A DNA stretch of 64,000 bases from CAWDCV01 sp963728125 (GTDB taxonomy: Bacteria; Actinomycetota; Actinomycetes; CAWDCV01). Where the stretch lies: contig CAVSIZ010000013.1 in assembly GCA_963728125.1 (NCBI GenBank), positions 186,001-250,000 on the forward strand, in the 5' to 3' direction. Position 1 is the stretch's first letter, and each line of letters starts with the position of its first letter. Below are positions 9,101 to 17,600 of the stretch, piece by piece. The notes beneath the pieces are model-generated. The model worked only from the letters and a program-made list of their open reading frames with translations. It had not been told where the DNA came from and searched no databases. The translations under genes and the position numbers were made by a program.

Positions 9101-10069
9101 CACTACGAAATCTTCGACTGCGCGGTTGGCGATCGGGCCATCACCCCGATGGGTCACGTGCGGATGATGGCTGCCGTCCAGCCGTTCCTGTCCGGCGCCA
9201 TCTCCAAGACGGTGAACATGCCGGAGACCACCACGGTCGACGAGGTGCAGGACGTCTACTTCCAAGGGTGGAAGCTCGGACTCAAGGCCTTGGCGATCTA
9301 TCGCGACAACTGCAAGGTCGGCCAGCCGCTGTCGACGGAGAAGAAGGACAGCGCTCAGGCGACGGTCGAACCGCAGAAGGTTGTGGAGTACCGCCCGACG
9401 CGCAAGCGGCTGCCGAAGAAGCGTCCGGCGCAGATGACGTCGTTCGCCGTTGGTGGGGCCGAGGGCTACATGACGGCGTCGTCCTATCCCGACGACGGAC
9501 TCGGCGAGATCTTCCTCAAGATGTCGAAGCAGGGCTCGACGTTGGCGGGGATGATGGACGCCTTCTCCATCGCCATTTCTATCGGGCTTCAGTACGGCGT
9601 CCCGCTGGAGACGTTCGTCTCGAAGTTCGTCAACATGCGCTTCGAACCGGCTGGCCTCACCGACGACCCGGATGTCCGCATGGCGCAGTCGATCATGGAT
9701 TACGTGTTCCGGCGGCTGGCGCTCGACTACCTCGACTTCGACACGAGGGCGGCGTACGGCGTCTATTCGGCGGAGGAGCGCGCACGGCAACTGGAGACGG
9801 GTTCGTACGAAGCCGCACCGGCCGACAACGGGCTCGACGAGGACCTGGAGACGCTGGCACAGAGCGCACCGGTGACCAAGGCTCCGGCTGTCCGTCCCGC
9901 GGTTGTGTCGCCGGCTCCGACGGAGGTGCATTCGTCGGCGGAGCTGGTGGAAGCCATCACCGGACACGCGTCCGACGCGCCGATGTGCTTCACCTGTGGC
10001 ACGAAGATGCGACCAGCTGGGTCCTGCTACGTGTGTGAGGGATGTGGCAGCACCAGCGGCTGCAGCTGA
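6158..10069 (+). CDS. nrdJ: B12-dependent (class II) ribonucleotide reductase NrdJ with intein
   Basis: Adenosylcobalamin-dependent reductase that makes deoxyribonucleotides with or without oxygen. The 1303-residue precursor contains a 358-residue intein (157-514); the spliced enzyme would be 945 residues, normal for actinobacterial NrdJ. The N-terminal redox cysteine is the +1 residue after the intein (CFILSVDD). The thiyl-radical cysteine is in NPCSEYMSLDNSSCNLASIN (precursor Cys721). LLAPTGTIGFMMDCD is a further active-site loop. The C-terminus has a cysteine cluster (CFTCGTK, CYVCEGCGSTSGC) for disulfide exchange or zinc. ATG 6158 is preferred over the longer frame from 6083 because AGGGAG lies upstream and the extra codons resemble no family member. 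Confidence 0.96.
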   Translation: MTETVGGSTQSQDSGRSRGLTIERISTTPGVHPYDEVTWERRDVVQSNWKTGETIFEQKGVEFPDFWSVNASTIVTTKYFRGAVGTPVREWSLKQLIDRVVLTYTKAGKDHGYFATDEDAEIFEHELTWALLHQVFAYNSPVWFNVGTSSPQQVSACQPYDALVSTPAGLIPIGQLVDDDAVGTKVYDAHGLTRIVATKFNGTKDVLRLRTKAGYTLDVTADHLVWRVSGQGTGSFIPAGELRANDQLQWHRRDAHGENSIDPRDIREAALAGWMQSDGFVGQYSTGTNRSLTLEAMTVTPAELAWVTSALDAVFPGAHRHERLVVTQNKKLDCRRTRLYGQHLEPFIERWGLRARGVDMEVPSHLFTAPLPVVTAYLQSIFQAEGFVSARAASTVVEVDMISEKLIRGMQSLLLRYGIFSRVGYKKDVRADRKGCWSLRINSEGDRDIFQAEIGFIDPEKAEKLARSFDKPGLPSRPVKVLEIASVDHLGPLPVYDIQTESGEYLSGNLRVHNCFILSVDDTMDSILNWYREEGLIFKGGSGAGLNLSRIRSSKELLSSGGTASGPVSFMRGADASAGTIKSGGATRRAAKMVVLDIDHPDIGEFVETKAREENKIRALRDAGFDMDLGGADITSVQYQNANNSVRVTDEFMRAVENGGSFGLKARQSGDVLETIDARDLWAKIATAAWECADPGVQYDDTINDWHTNPETGRITASNPCSEYMSLDNSSCNLASINLLKFLRDDNTFDSERFQKVVELVFTSMDISICFADFPTPAITETTRAYRQLGIGYANLGALLMATGLAYDSEGGRALSAAITSLMTGAAYKRSAELAGIVGPYDGFGRNAAAHQRVMRKHAAANDSVRTVTDVDKQVHGAATQAWGACLSIGDQNGWRNAQASLLAPTGTIGFMMDCDTTGVEPDFSLVKFKKLVGGGSMQIVNQTIPRALRKLGYAGETIEAIVEHIAAHGHVIDAPGLRPEHYEIFDCAVGDRAITPMGHVRMMAAVQPFLSGAISKTVNMPETTTVDEVQDVYFQGWKLGLKALAIYRDNCKVGQPLSTEKKDSAQATVEPQKVVEYRPTRKRLPKKRPAQMTSFAVGGAEGYMTASSYPDDGLGEIFLKMSKQGSTLAGMMDAFSIAISIGLQYGVPLETFVSKFVNMRFEPAGLTDDPDVRMAQSIMDYVFRRLALDYLDFDTRAAYGVYSAEERARQLETGSYEAAPADNGLDEDLETLAQSAPVTKAPAVRPAVVSPAPTEVHSSAELVEAITGHASDAPMCFTCGTKMRPAGSCYVCEGCGSTSGCS
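6626..7699 (+). mobile_element. Intein with LAGLIDADG homing endonuclease, in NrdJ
   Basis: An in-frame 358-residue insertion between SPQQVSA and CFILSV of NrdJ. Splicing residues look intact: first residue Cys (CQPYDALVSTPAGLIPIG), block B with TADHLVW, and the C-terminal block VYDIQTESGEYLSGNLRVHN ending His-Asn before the extein Cys. Two dodecapeptide endonuclease motifs are present, LAGWMQSDGFV and LQSIFQAEGFV, and each keeps an acidic residue (Asp or Glu) before its glycine, so it may be a full homing intein. It sits exactly before the active-site cysteine, a highly conserved target. Its codon choice is a little less GC-biased than the flanking extein (more NNT codons), consistent with acquisition. 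Confidence 0.93.
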
Positions 10070-10094
10070 GGGACGCCGCTATCGGGGCCGGCTG

Positions 10095-10910
10095 CTACCG
10101 GGACAGGTGCTGGTAGCGCCGGACCGCGAGCGGCAGGAAGATCGCGGTGATGATGGCCGGCCACACGACCGCCATCAAGAGGGCGTGCTGCTCGATCCAG
10201 CTGTTTCCCAGCGGCAGGGGGTTGCCGAACAGTTCACGGATAGCGTTCGCGGTCGATGACACCGGGTTCCACATGGCGATCGTGCCGAGCCACTCAGGCA
10301 TCAGCGATGGGGGAGTGAACACGCTCGAGATCAGGCCGAACGGGAACGCTAAGGCGAACAGATTGCCCGCTGCCTCCTGGTTGGGGACGAGCAGCCCCAG
10401 GTAGACGCCGATCCAGATCAGCGCGAAGCGAAGCAGGAGCAGGAGTGCAAAGGCGGACAGCGTCGCCGTCACACTGCCGTCGGAGCGCCAGCCAATGATC
10501 AGCGCAATAACCGCAAGGACAAGCAGGTCCACGGCTGCGCCGAGGATGTCGGCCACCCCGCGACCGCTGACGACGGCCGAGCGAGACATGGGCATCGATC
10601 GGAAGCGGTCGGTGACGCCCTTTTCCTTGTCGATCGCCATCGCCCAGGCGGTATTCATGAAGCCGAAAGCCATGGTCATCGCGAACATCCCGGGCAAGGC
10701 AAAGGCCTTGTAGTCAGCCGCGCCGATGCTCATGCCGCTGCCGAAGACGTACACGAACAGCAGCACCGAGACGATGGGGAAGCCGAGCTGCCAGGCGATG
10801 ATGCTCGGCTGCCGGACGTAGTAGAGCAGCCCGCGCCGGACCATCGTCCAGCAATCGGTGATCGCCCAGTACAGCCGCCGTTCTCCGGCGTCGACACCCA
10901 ACGTGGTCAT
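10095..10910 (-). CDS. ABC-2 type transporter permease (DrrB-like)
   Basis: A 271-residue ABC-2 permease. After a cytoplasmic N-terminus (RRLYWAITDCWTMVRRGLLY) come about six hydrophobic spans, including PIVSVLLFVYVFGSGM and GLLVPNQEAAGNLFALAFPFG, a pattern close to drug-exporter permeases such as DrrB. ATG 10910 overlaps the stop of the upstream ATPase gene by 4 bp (ATGA), so the pair is translationally coupled. The likely role is export of a hydrophobic compound or lipid; the substrate is unknown. A TetR regulator is divergent from the operon. Confidence 0.9.
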   Translation of the reverse strand: MTTLGVDAGERRLYWAITDCWTMVRRGLLYYVRQPSIIAWQLGFPIVSVLLFVYVFGSGMSIGAADYKAFALPGMFAMTMAFGFMNTAWAMAIDKEKGVTDRFRSMPMSRSAVVSGRGVADILGAAVDLLVLAVIALIIGWRSDGSVTATLSAFALLLLLRFALIWIGVYLGLLVPNQEAAGNLFALAFPFGLISSVFTPPSLMPEWLGTIAMWNPVSSTANAIRELFGNPLPLGNSWIEQHALLMAVVWPAIITAIFLPLAVRRYQHLSR

Positions 10911-11890
10911 GCGAGAACCTCCGTTGATTCTGTGGTCGTGTCGGCACGGCGTCCCGTCAACCGCAGAAACACCTCGTCCAGGGTGGGGCGGCGAAGGCCG
11001 ATGTCCTCGACTCCCACTTCGTCATCCTGGAGTTGCCGGGCCACGTAGGTCAGAGCACTCACCCGGTCGCTGACTCGACCACTCACCCGCCTGTTGTCGT
11101 GGTCGATCTCGGGCTCCCCGAGGCAGACGATGGCGACCGCCTTGGCCGCTGCCGGAAGGTCCGCTTCGTCGAGGACCACGACTTCGATGGAGTCGCCACC
11201 GATGGTGTCCTTGAGGTTCGCCGGCGTGTCGTCCGCGATGGTCCGGCCGGAGTCGATGAGGGCAATGCGGTCGGCGAGGCGATCCGCCTCTTCGAGGTAT
11301 TGCGTCGTGAGCAGCACGGTGGTGCCCCTGGCGACCAGGCCGCGCACGGCGTCCCACACCTCGTTGCGGCTGCGCGGATCCAACCCCGCCGTCGGTTCGT
11401 CGAGAAAGAGCACCCGGGGCGCGAGGATCAGGCTGGCGGCCAGGTCGAGGCGTCGCCGCATCCCGCCGCTGTACTGCTTCACGCCCTTGTCGCCGGCGTC
11501 GGTGAGATCGAACTGGGCGAGCAGGTCGACGGCACGCTGCTTGGCTCGCTTGGTGCCGAGGTGGAAGAGCCGCCCGAACATCTCCAGGTTCTGTCGACCG
11601 GTGAGGATCTCATCCACGGCGGCGTACTGACCGGCGAGGCCAATCCGTCGCCGCACCTGCATCGGGTCGCGGATCACGTCGAAACCGGCGACGGTGGCAC
11701 GACCTCCGTCGGGCTGGATCAGTGTCGACAGGATGCGTACGGCGGTCGTCTTGCCGGCACCGTTCGGGCCGAGTACCCCGTACACGGTTTGGTACGGGAT
11801 AGCGAGATCGAACCCGTCGAGTGCCTTCGTTTCGCCGTAGCGCTTCTCGAGTCTCTCGGCGAGCACGGCGTGGTTATCGATGCTCAACAC
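10907..11890 (-). CDS. ABC transporter ATP-binding protein (DrrA-like)
   Basis: A 327-residue ATPase subunit. Walker A is at 41-48 (GPNGAGKT), the signature at 141-145 (SGGMR), and Walker B at 160-166 (VLFLDEP). The C-terminal extension after about 230 (DSIEVVVLDEADLPAAAKAV onward) is the type found in DrrA-family exporters. GTG 11890 has GGAGGG upstream. It forms an operon with the permease at 10095-10910. Regulation is probably by the divergent TetR protein through the repeats at 11906-11948. Confidence 0.92.
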   Translation of the reverse strand: MLSIDNHAVLAERLEKRYGETKALDGFDLAIPYQTVYGVLGPNGAGKTTAVRILSTLIQPDGGRATVAGFDVIRDPMQVRRRIGLAGQYAAVDEILTGRQNLEMFGRLFHLGTKRAKQRAVDLLAQFDLTDAGDKGVKQYSGGMRRRLDLAASLILAPRVLFLDEPTAGLDPRSRNEVWDAVRGLVARGTTVLLTTQYLEEADRLADRIALIDSGRTIADDTPANLKDTIGGDSIEVVVLDEADLPAAAKAVAIVCLGEPEIDHDNRRVSGRVSDRVSALTYVARQLQDDEVGVEDIGLRRPTLDEVFLRLTGRRADTTTESTEVLA

Positions 11891-11905
11891 GTTTCCCTCC
11901 GCTAA

Positions 11906-11948
11906 ACTGCGTCCACTGTACGCAGAGAAAGAGTACGCCGTACGCAGT
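11906..11948. promoter_or_regulatory. Inverted repeats between ABC operon and TetR gene, candidate operator
   Basis: The 88-bp divergent intergenic region has overlapping symmetries: ACTGCGT (11906-11912) pairs with ACGCAGT (11942-11948), CTGCGT (11907-11912) with ACGCAG (11920-11925), and GTACGCCGTAC (11933-11943) is an 11-bp near-perfect palindrome. The motif TACGCAG occurs twice. This is the expected location for TetR binding. Confidence 0.6.
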
Positions 11949-11978
11949 CAACAAGGCAAGCACATTTATGAGGCGGCC

Positions 11979-12734
11979 ATGACGATCGAGCACAGCGGGA
12001 GCGGCGACGTCGACCGCAGCCTCGCCCTGCTGTGGGAGTGGGACGATCGGCGCAACCGCGGACCCAGGCCCAAGCTTTCGCTGGACGACATCGTCGTGAC
12101 GGCCATCGAGATCGCCGATGCCGATGGGCTCGAGGCCGTCTCCATGCGACGGCTCGCGAAAGCCCTCGGCGTCGGCACCATGTCGCTGTACCGCTACGTC
12201 CCGGGCAAGGCCGAACTGCTCGACTTGATGCTCGACCGAGTGTTCGAGACCGACCCCACCTCGCCGAGAGCTCTCGACGACTGGCGCGGATTTCTCGAGG
12301 ACATGGGCCACGCGATGTGGGAGCTCTACACCAGCCACGCCTGGCTCCCGCAGGTCGACCAGACGCGACCCGTGCTGGGACCGCGGGCACTCGCCGGTCT
12401 GGAGTTCGCCCTGCAGCACCTCACCGACCTGACACTCCCCGACGCCTACAAGATTCAGGCCATCAGCGCGATCGAGACCCTCGCGTCCGCAGCCGCTCGA
12501 CTCCACAACAACGCCATCGCCGCCGAACGGGACAGCGGCCGCACGGACGAAGAGTTCTGGCAGGCGCAGGAGCCGGTACTGATGAAGGCCATGAACAGTG
12601 GCCGCTTTCCGATGATGGCCAGTCTGGCCGACGATGCATTTGCCGGCGGTGGCGCGGAGCTGTTCGAGTTCGGGCTACAACGCCTGCTCGATGGGCTCGA
12701 CGTCCTCGTCGAGCAGCGCGTCGAAAGTCCATAA
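11979..12734 (+). CDS. TetR-family transcriptional regulator
   Basis: A 251-residue regulator. The helix-turn-helix spans about 30-75 (SLDDIVVTAIEIADADGLEA, then MRRLAKALGVGTMSLYRYVP) and the rest matches TetR C-terminal ligand-binding domains of the type beside drug exporters. Start ATG 11979 (MTIEHSGSGDVDRSL) is chosen because the frame upstream runs through the operator region back into the ABC ATPase start. It is divergent from the DrrAB-like operon and probably represses it until a ligand binds. Confidence 0.9.
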   Translation: MTIEHSGSGDVDRSLALLWEWDDRRNRGPRPKLSLDDIVVTAIEIADADGLEAVSMRRLAKALGVGTMSLYRYVPGKAELLDLMLDRVFETDPTSPRALDDWRGFLEDMGHAMWELYTSHAWLPQVDQTRPVLGPRALAGLEFALQHLTDLTLPDAYKIQAISAIETLASAAARLHNNAIAAERDSGRTDEEFWQAQEPVLMKAMNSGRFPMMASLADDAFAGGGAELFEFGLQRLLDGLDVLVEQRVESP

Positions 12735-12781
12735 CCGTCCGCTGCGTGCTTGTGGTCCTGCGATGCGATGACGACGTTGCC

Positions 12782-13825
12782 TCATCGATGGAAGGCGGCC
12801 ATCCGTTCCGACTCCGCGTCGAGCTGGCGTTGCACCTGCTTGCTCAACCGGCCGAACGGTGACAGCTCGATCCGACCGTGGGCGTATTGCCAGGTGCCTG
12901 CGACCTGCCCGTCGACGAGGAACGTCGCGAACGAATGCGGGCGACGATTGTTGAAGATCGTCGGTCGATGCTCCTCCGGCAGGATCTGCGTTCGCCGGGC
13001 ATGGACGAGCAGCGTCGCATCCCAGTGCGGCAAGAGGCGCACCGGCACGTCGACGTCCTCATCAGGCAGCGTCGAGTCGCGGAGATCGAGGAGCTCGGTG
13101 CCGTCCTCGGCTCGGTAGCGGGTGAGCTCGAGCGTCTCGAGCGGCGGCTGCAGGTCCCGTACTCCGAGTCCTGCCCAGTTTGCGATCTCTGCGGGCGAGG
13201 ACGGGCCGAACGCCGCGAGGTAGCGGCGGACCAGCAGCTGCACCCCCTCGGCAGGGGAGCCCTCCTCCGGGCCAACCCACTCCTCGGCGAGCGCAAACAG
13301 GTCGGCGGATCGGCGCTCCCAGGTGCCGGAGGGAGGCACCCGAACCAGGTCGATCCACGCCATCAAGGCGTTGCGAAGGGTCGAGCTACCCGCGATGCGA
13401 TCGAGGTCTCGCCGCCGCAGCGTGCCACCCTGACACTCCCGTCGGACCACATCAACCAGCCGGGCCATCTCCTCCTCGGTCACGACATCTCGTGCGGCCC
13501 GAAGCCACCAGTTTCGGCGGGCTGCGCGAATCGCTAATGCCGCAGGCCAGTAGTCGTCGCGCGACACCAGATGGATCGTGGAGCGCAGCAGCGTCGCTTG
13601 CACGATGTCGCGCCATTCGAGTTGACGTGTCACGTCGTCGCGCTGCAAACGCTCGAGCCGCGACCACAACCCGACGTACATCGCGGGGGCGTACTGCGCC
13701 TGCAAGAATCCCATCTCTTCGAGGGCACGCGGGATCGGCAGCTGCGCGCGCTCCAGCAGAAGCTGTCGCGCGAGCAAGGCTCTGTTCAGCTGCCGTTGCG
13801 TCAGGGTGCCTGCCACATCGCCCAT
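12782..13825 (-). CDS. Winged-helix protein of the AlkZ/YcaQ (HTH_42) family, candidate DNA glycosylase
   Basis: A 347-residue protein of the family that includes the crosslink-repair glycosylases AlkZ and YcaQ. Near the N-terminus MGFLQAQYAPAMYVGLWSRL contains Gln-Ala-Gln, matching the Q-x-Q catalytic motif of Streptomyces AlkZ-type enzymes (YcaQ has Q-x-D). The helices and winged regions characteristic of the family follow. Start ATG 13825 (MGDVAGTLTQRQLNRALL) is preferred to 13849. Many members of this family are untested, so alkylation or crosslink repair is an inference from the motif. Confidence 0.8.
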   Translation of the reverse strand: MGDVAGTLTQRQLNRALLARQLLLERAQLPIPRALEEMGFLQAQYAPAMYVGLWSRLERLQRDDVTRQLEWRDIVQATLLRSTIHLVSRDDYWPAALAIRAARRNWWLRAARDVVTEEEMARLVDVVRRECQGGTLRRRDLDRIAGSSTLRNALMAWIDLVRVPPSGTWERRSADLFALAEEWVGPEEGSPAEGVQLLVRRYLAAFGPSSPAEIANWAGLGVRDLQPPLETLELTRYRAEDGTELLDLRDSTLPDEDVDVPVRLLPHWDATLLVHARRTQILPEEHRPTIFNNRRPHSFATFLVDGQVAGTWQYAHGRIELSPFGRLSKQVQRQLDAESERMAAFHR

Positions 13826-13874
13826 TGCGCGCACGCTAGCGCCTGGCACCGACGCATCCGGCTACGCTTGACCC

Positions 13875-14102
13875 GTGCCCGCGTACGACTACCACTGCCG
13901 CACGTGCGACACCTCCTTCGAGGTCCGCCGCGGTGTGACCGACACCGCGATGTCGACACCGTGCCCTCGCGGACACGAGGACACGACTCGCGTCTTCACG
14001 GCGATCGCCCTCGGCGGTCGGGCTGGATCGCCGGCCTCCGGCCGCGTAGCCGAATCATCCAACCCGGGCGCCGGATGCTGCGGAGGCGGCTGCTGCGGAT
14101 GA
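13875..14102 (+). CDS. FmdB-like zinc ribbon protein
   Basis: A 75-residue protein starting MPAYDYHCRTCDTSFEVRRG and continuing with CPRGHEDTTRVFTAIA, the FmdB/CxxC zinc-ribbon pattern. The tail is glycine- and cysteine-rich (GCCGGGCCG). Start is GTG 13875. Members are small regulatory or chaperone-like zinc proteins of unknown role. It is divergent from the AlkZ-like gene. Confidence 0.8.
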   Translation: MPAYDYHCRTCDTSFEVRRGVTDTAMSTPCPRGHEDTTRVFTAIALGGRAGSPASGRVAESSNPGAGCCGGGCCG

Positions 14103-14177
14103 GTGATCGAGCCGAACTCCGGCGCGAGCACGCGGCAAGAGCGCAGTCGACAGAGGTTGGCGGGGGAGGCGACCTGG

Positions 14178-14546
14178 TCATGCTGCAATCGCCTGGTCCA
14201 CGCTGACCCAGGTCGACTGACCGACGACCAGCAGGTCAACGATCGACATTGCGCGCACGACAGAGCGCACGTGTGCCAGCAGCCGGCGATCCTGCTCGGT
14301 GACTGTGCCGTCGACCCTCGCCACGACGAGCAGCACGCCGGTCACGTCGTCGTCAGTCAACTCATCGAGGATCCACCCGAGGTTGGGACCAATCTCCTCG
14401 AGGTGGCTGCGACCGTCGTCAAGGACCATGGCGACTTCAGGTGCGAACCCGCCGAGGAGGATGGCGACGATGGCGCCCTCATCAGTGCGGAGGTCGAGGC
14501 CCGACCGGACTTCTTCGGCGAGTCGGTCGTAATCGATGTCTGTCAT
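14178..14546 (-). CDS. Small protein of unknown function
   Basis: A 122-residue acidic protein from ATG 14546 (MTDIDYDRLAEEVRSGLDL), 96 bp downstream of the hrpA stop in the same direction. The predicted pattern is alternating helix and strand, with a hydrophobic strand TGVLLVVARVDGTV and a C-terminal stretch MSIVDLLVVGQSTWVSV that faintly resembles the end of RadC/JAB-type domains. The resemblance is too weak for a call. No signal peptide or membrane span. ORF extension upstream to 14615 looks non-coding. Confidence 0.65.
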   Translation of the reverse strand: MTDIDYDRLAEEVRSGLDLRTDEGAIVAILLGGFAPEVAMVLDDGRSHLEEIGPNLGWILDELTDDDVTGVLLVVARVDGTVTEQDRRLLAHVRSVVRAMSIVDLLVVGQSTWVSVDQAIAA

Positions 14547-14642
14547 GCAGGACAGCGTGCCCGCCCCGTCGCGCCCCGGACGGTTCTGCGCAGCATCTGT
14601 GGATGATTTTGGCATGTGGACAACGTCTATCGCCTGTCGAAG

Positions 14643-17600
14643 TCAGAGCTGTTCGATGGCCCGCTGAATGCGTTTCTCCGACACAGGAAAGGCAGTACGG
14701 ATGCTCTGCGCGAACAGGCTCACGCGCAGTTCCTCAAGCATCCAGCGGATCGCTGCGACGTCGTCGTCGCTCCGTCGATCCGGCGGAAGGGCAGCCACCG
14801 CGGACTGGTACGCATCCTGCACTCGCTGCCACGTGGCCATGGCGGTGCGATCGCGGCCTGGCCGATCGGGCAGCGCGTCGAGCCGGCGCTGCATCGCCTG
14901 CAGGTAGCGCTCGACATCGCGCAACCGAGATGCGCCGATCTCGCTGACGAAGCCGTCGAAGACGAGCTCGTTCAGCTGCTCCTGAAGATCGGTCAACGAG
15001 GGAAGCAGCGTCAGGCTGCGTTCGGCACCGATACGGCGTTCGAGATCGCCGGCTTCCGCAAGGATGCGCGCAACAGTGCTGACAACGTCATACGTGGCGT
15101 CGGGAAGTTCCGGTCGTACGAGCTCTCGCAACTGCTCGAAGCCCACCCGATCGCGTACGACATCGCCGTGCTGTGTCATGAGTCGATCGACAGCTGCGGC
15201 CGCGCAGTCGTCGAGAAGAGCGGGCACGCTCGAGTAGGGGTTGACTCCGAGCGCCATCTTGGTCCTGTTGTCGAGCCGAGCCACGACGCCACGAATCGGT
15301 GACGGAAGGCTCAGCAGGATGAGCCGACGCACTCCGTCCCTTGTCGCTCGGCCTTGCTCGCTCGGCGTGGGCAGCACCCGAAGAGCCACGGTGGCGCCAT
15401 CGTCGACGAGCGCCGGGAAGCCCTCGACGACGTGCCCATCGGTTTCGTGGTGCACGGTCGACGGTAAGGCGTCGAACGACCAGTCGGTCAGCCCTGATCG
15501 CTCCAGGCCCGATGCGGCGCGTGCCATCGTCCGCCGAATGCGTGGCTGCAGTTGTCGCTTGAGCGCTTGGAGATCTTTGCCTTCAGCGACCGCGCGACCG
15601 GACTCGTCCTCGATCCGAAACGTCATTCGCAGATGTGCGGGGACTCGCTCCGCGTCCCACGCGCTGTACGGAACCGTTACTCCCGTACGGGCGCGCAGCT
15701 CACGAGACAGCGCATCGACGAGAGGTTCACTGCTGTCATCTGGATGGACGCGTTCAAGGAGGTCGCGGGCGGTGTCGGCAGCTGGTACGACGTTGCGCCG
15801 CAGCGCCTTGGGCAATGAGCGCAGCAAGCCCGTCACGAGGTCGTGGCGTAGACCCGGAACCTGCCAGTCGAAGCCGCTGTCGGCCACCCGATTGAGTACG
15901 GGAAGCGGGATGTGGACCGTGACACCATCGGCTTCGCTCCCTGGCTCGAACTGGTAGGTGAGCGGGAACGTCAGGTCGCGCTGCTGCCAGCTGGTCGGAT
16001 ACTGCTCCTCGGTAACAGCTGCTGCCCCCTCGGTGAGCAGCATCTCCTTCTCGAAGCTCAGCAGGTCCGGCTGATCCCGACGGGCACGCTTCCACCAGGC
16101 GTCGAAATGCCGCGCACTGGTTACCTCGGGTGGCACGCGTCGGTCGTAGAAGTCGAAGAGCGCGTCCTCATCAACGACGATGTCGCGTCGGCGAGCGCGG
16201 TGCTCGAGCTCCTCGGCCTCGAGGAGCAGGTCACGGTTCTCGTGCCAGAAGCGGTGGTGCGTGCGCCATTCACCTTCCACGAGGGCGTTGCGAATGAACA
16301 GCTCGCGCGATAGGTCGCGATCGATGCTGCCGTACGACACGAGGCGCGACGAGACGATCGGGACGCCGTACAGCGTGACCTTCTCGTACGCCATTGCCGC
16401 ACCGCGGGTAGCCGACCAGTGCGGCTCGCTGTAGGTGCGTTTCACCAGATGCTGTGCGAGCGGCTCGATCCATTCCGGTTCGATGCGCGCGTTGATGCGT
16501 CCCCAGAGCCGTGACGTCTCGACCAGCTCCGCCGCCATCACCCAGCGAGGTGGCTTGCGGAACAACGCCGATCCGGGAAACAGCGCGAAGCGACCGCCAC
16601 GAGCGCCGACGTAGTCCAGCTTCTCGGCATCACGCAGACCAACATGCGACAGCAAGCCGGACAGGACGCTGACGTGGATACGCTGCGGCTCCGCCGGCTC
16701 GCGATTGAACGACAGCCCAAGAGACTTTGTGGCTTGGCGCAGCTGAGCAACAAGATCCTGCCATTCGCGAACGCGCAGATAATGCAGAAACTCGGACCTG
16801 CAGAGCCGGCGGAAGGCGTTCGACGACAGGGCTCGCTGCTGCTCCTGCAGATACGCCCACAAGTTGAGGAAACTGAGGAAGTCGGACGCGGGGTCGACGA
16901 ATCGACGGTGCTTGTCGTCGGCTGCCTGCTGGTGGTCGAGTGGTCGCTCACGTGGATCCTGGATCGACAGGGCTGCAGCGATGACGACAACGTCGGTCAC
17001 GCAACCCTCGCGATCTGCTTCGACGATCATCCGTGCCAGCCGCGGGTCTACTGGCAGTTGGGCCAGTGCTCGACCAGTCGGCGTGAGCCGATGTCGCGCG
17101 GTGTCGCGCTCGGGCTCGAGAGCGCCGAGTTCGTGCAGCAAGTCGATGCCGTCACGTACCTGACGTCGATCGGGCGGATCGACGAACGGGAAGGCGGCAA
17201 TGTCGCCGAGGTCGAGCGCCGTCATCTGCAGGAGAACTGATGCGAGGTTCGTACGCTGAATCTCGGGATCGGTGAACTCCGGCCGTGCGACGAAGTCCTC
17301 CTCCGAGTAGAGACGGATGCACACGCCGTCCTCGAGGCGTCCACAGCGTCCTGTTCGCTGGTTGGCGCTCGCCTGACTGATGGCTTCGATGGGCAGGCGC
17401 TGCACCTTCAGCCGCGAGCTGTACCGCGAGATGCGTGCCGTTCCCGGATCGACGACGTACCGGATGCCGGGAACGGTCAGGCTGGTTTCGGCCACATTGG
17501 TGGCGAGAATGATCCGTCGGCCGCGGTGAGGTTGGAACACACGATGCTGTTCCGCCGACGACAAACGCGCGTACAGCGGCAGGATCTCGGTGTCACGGAG

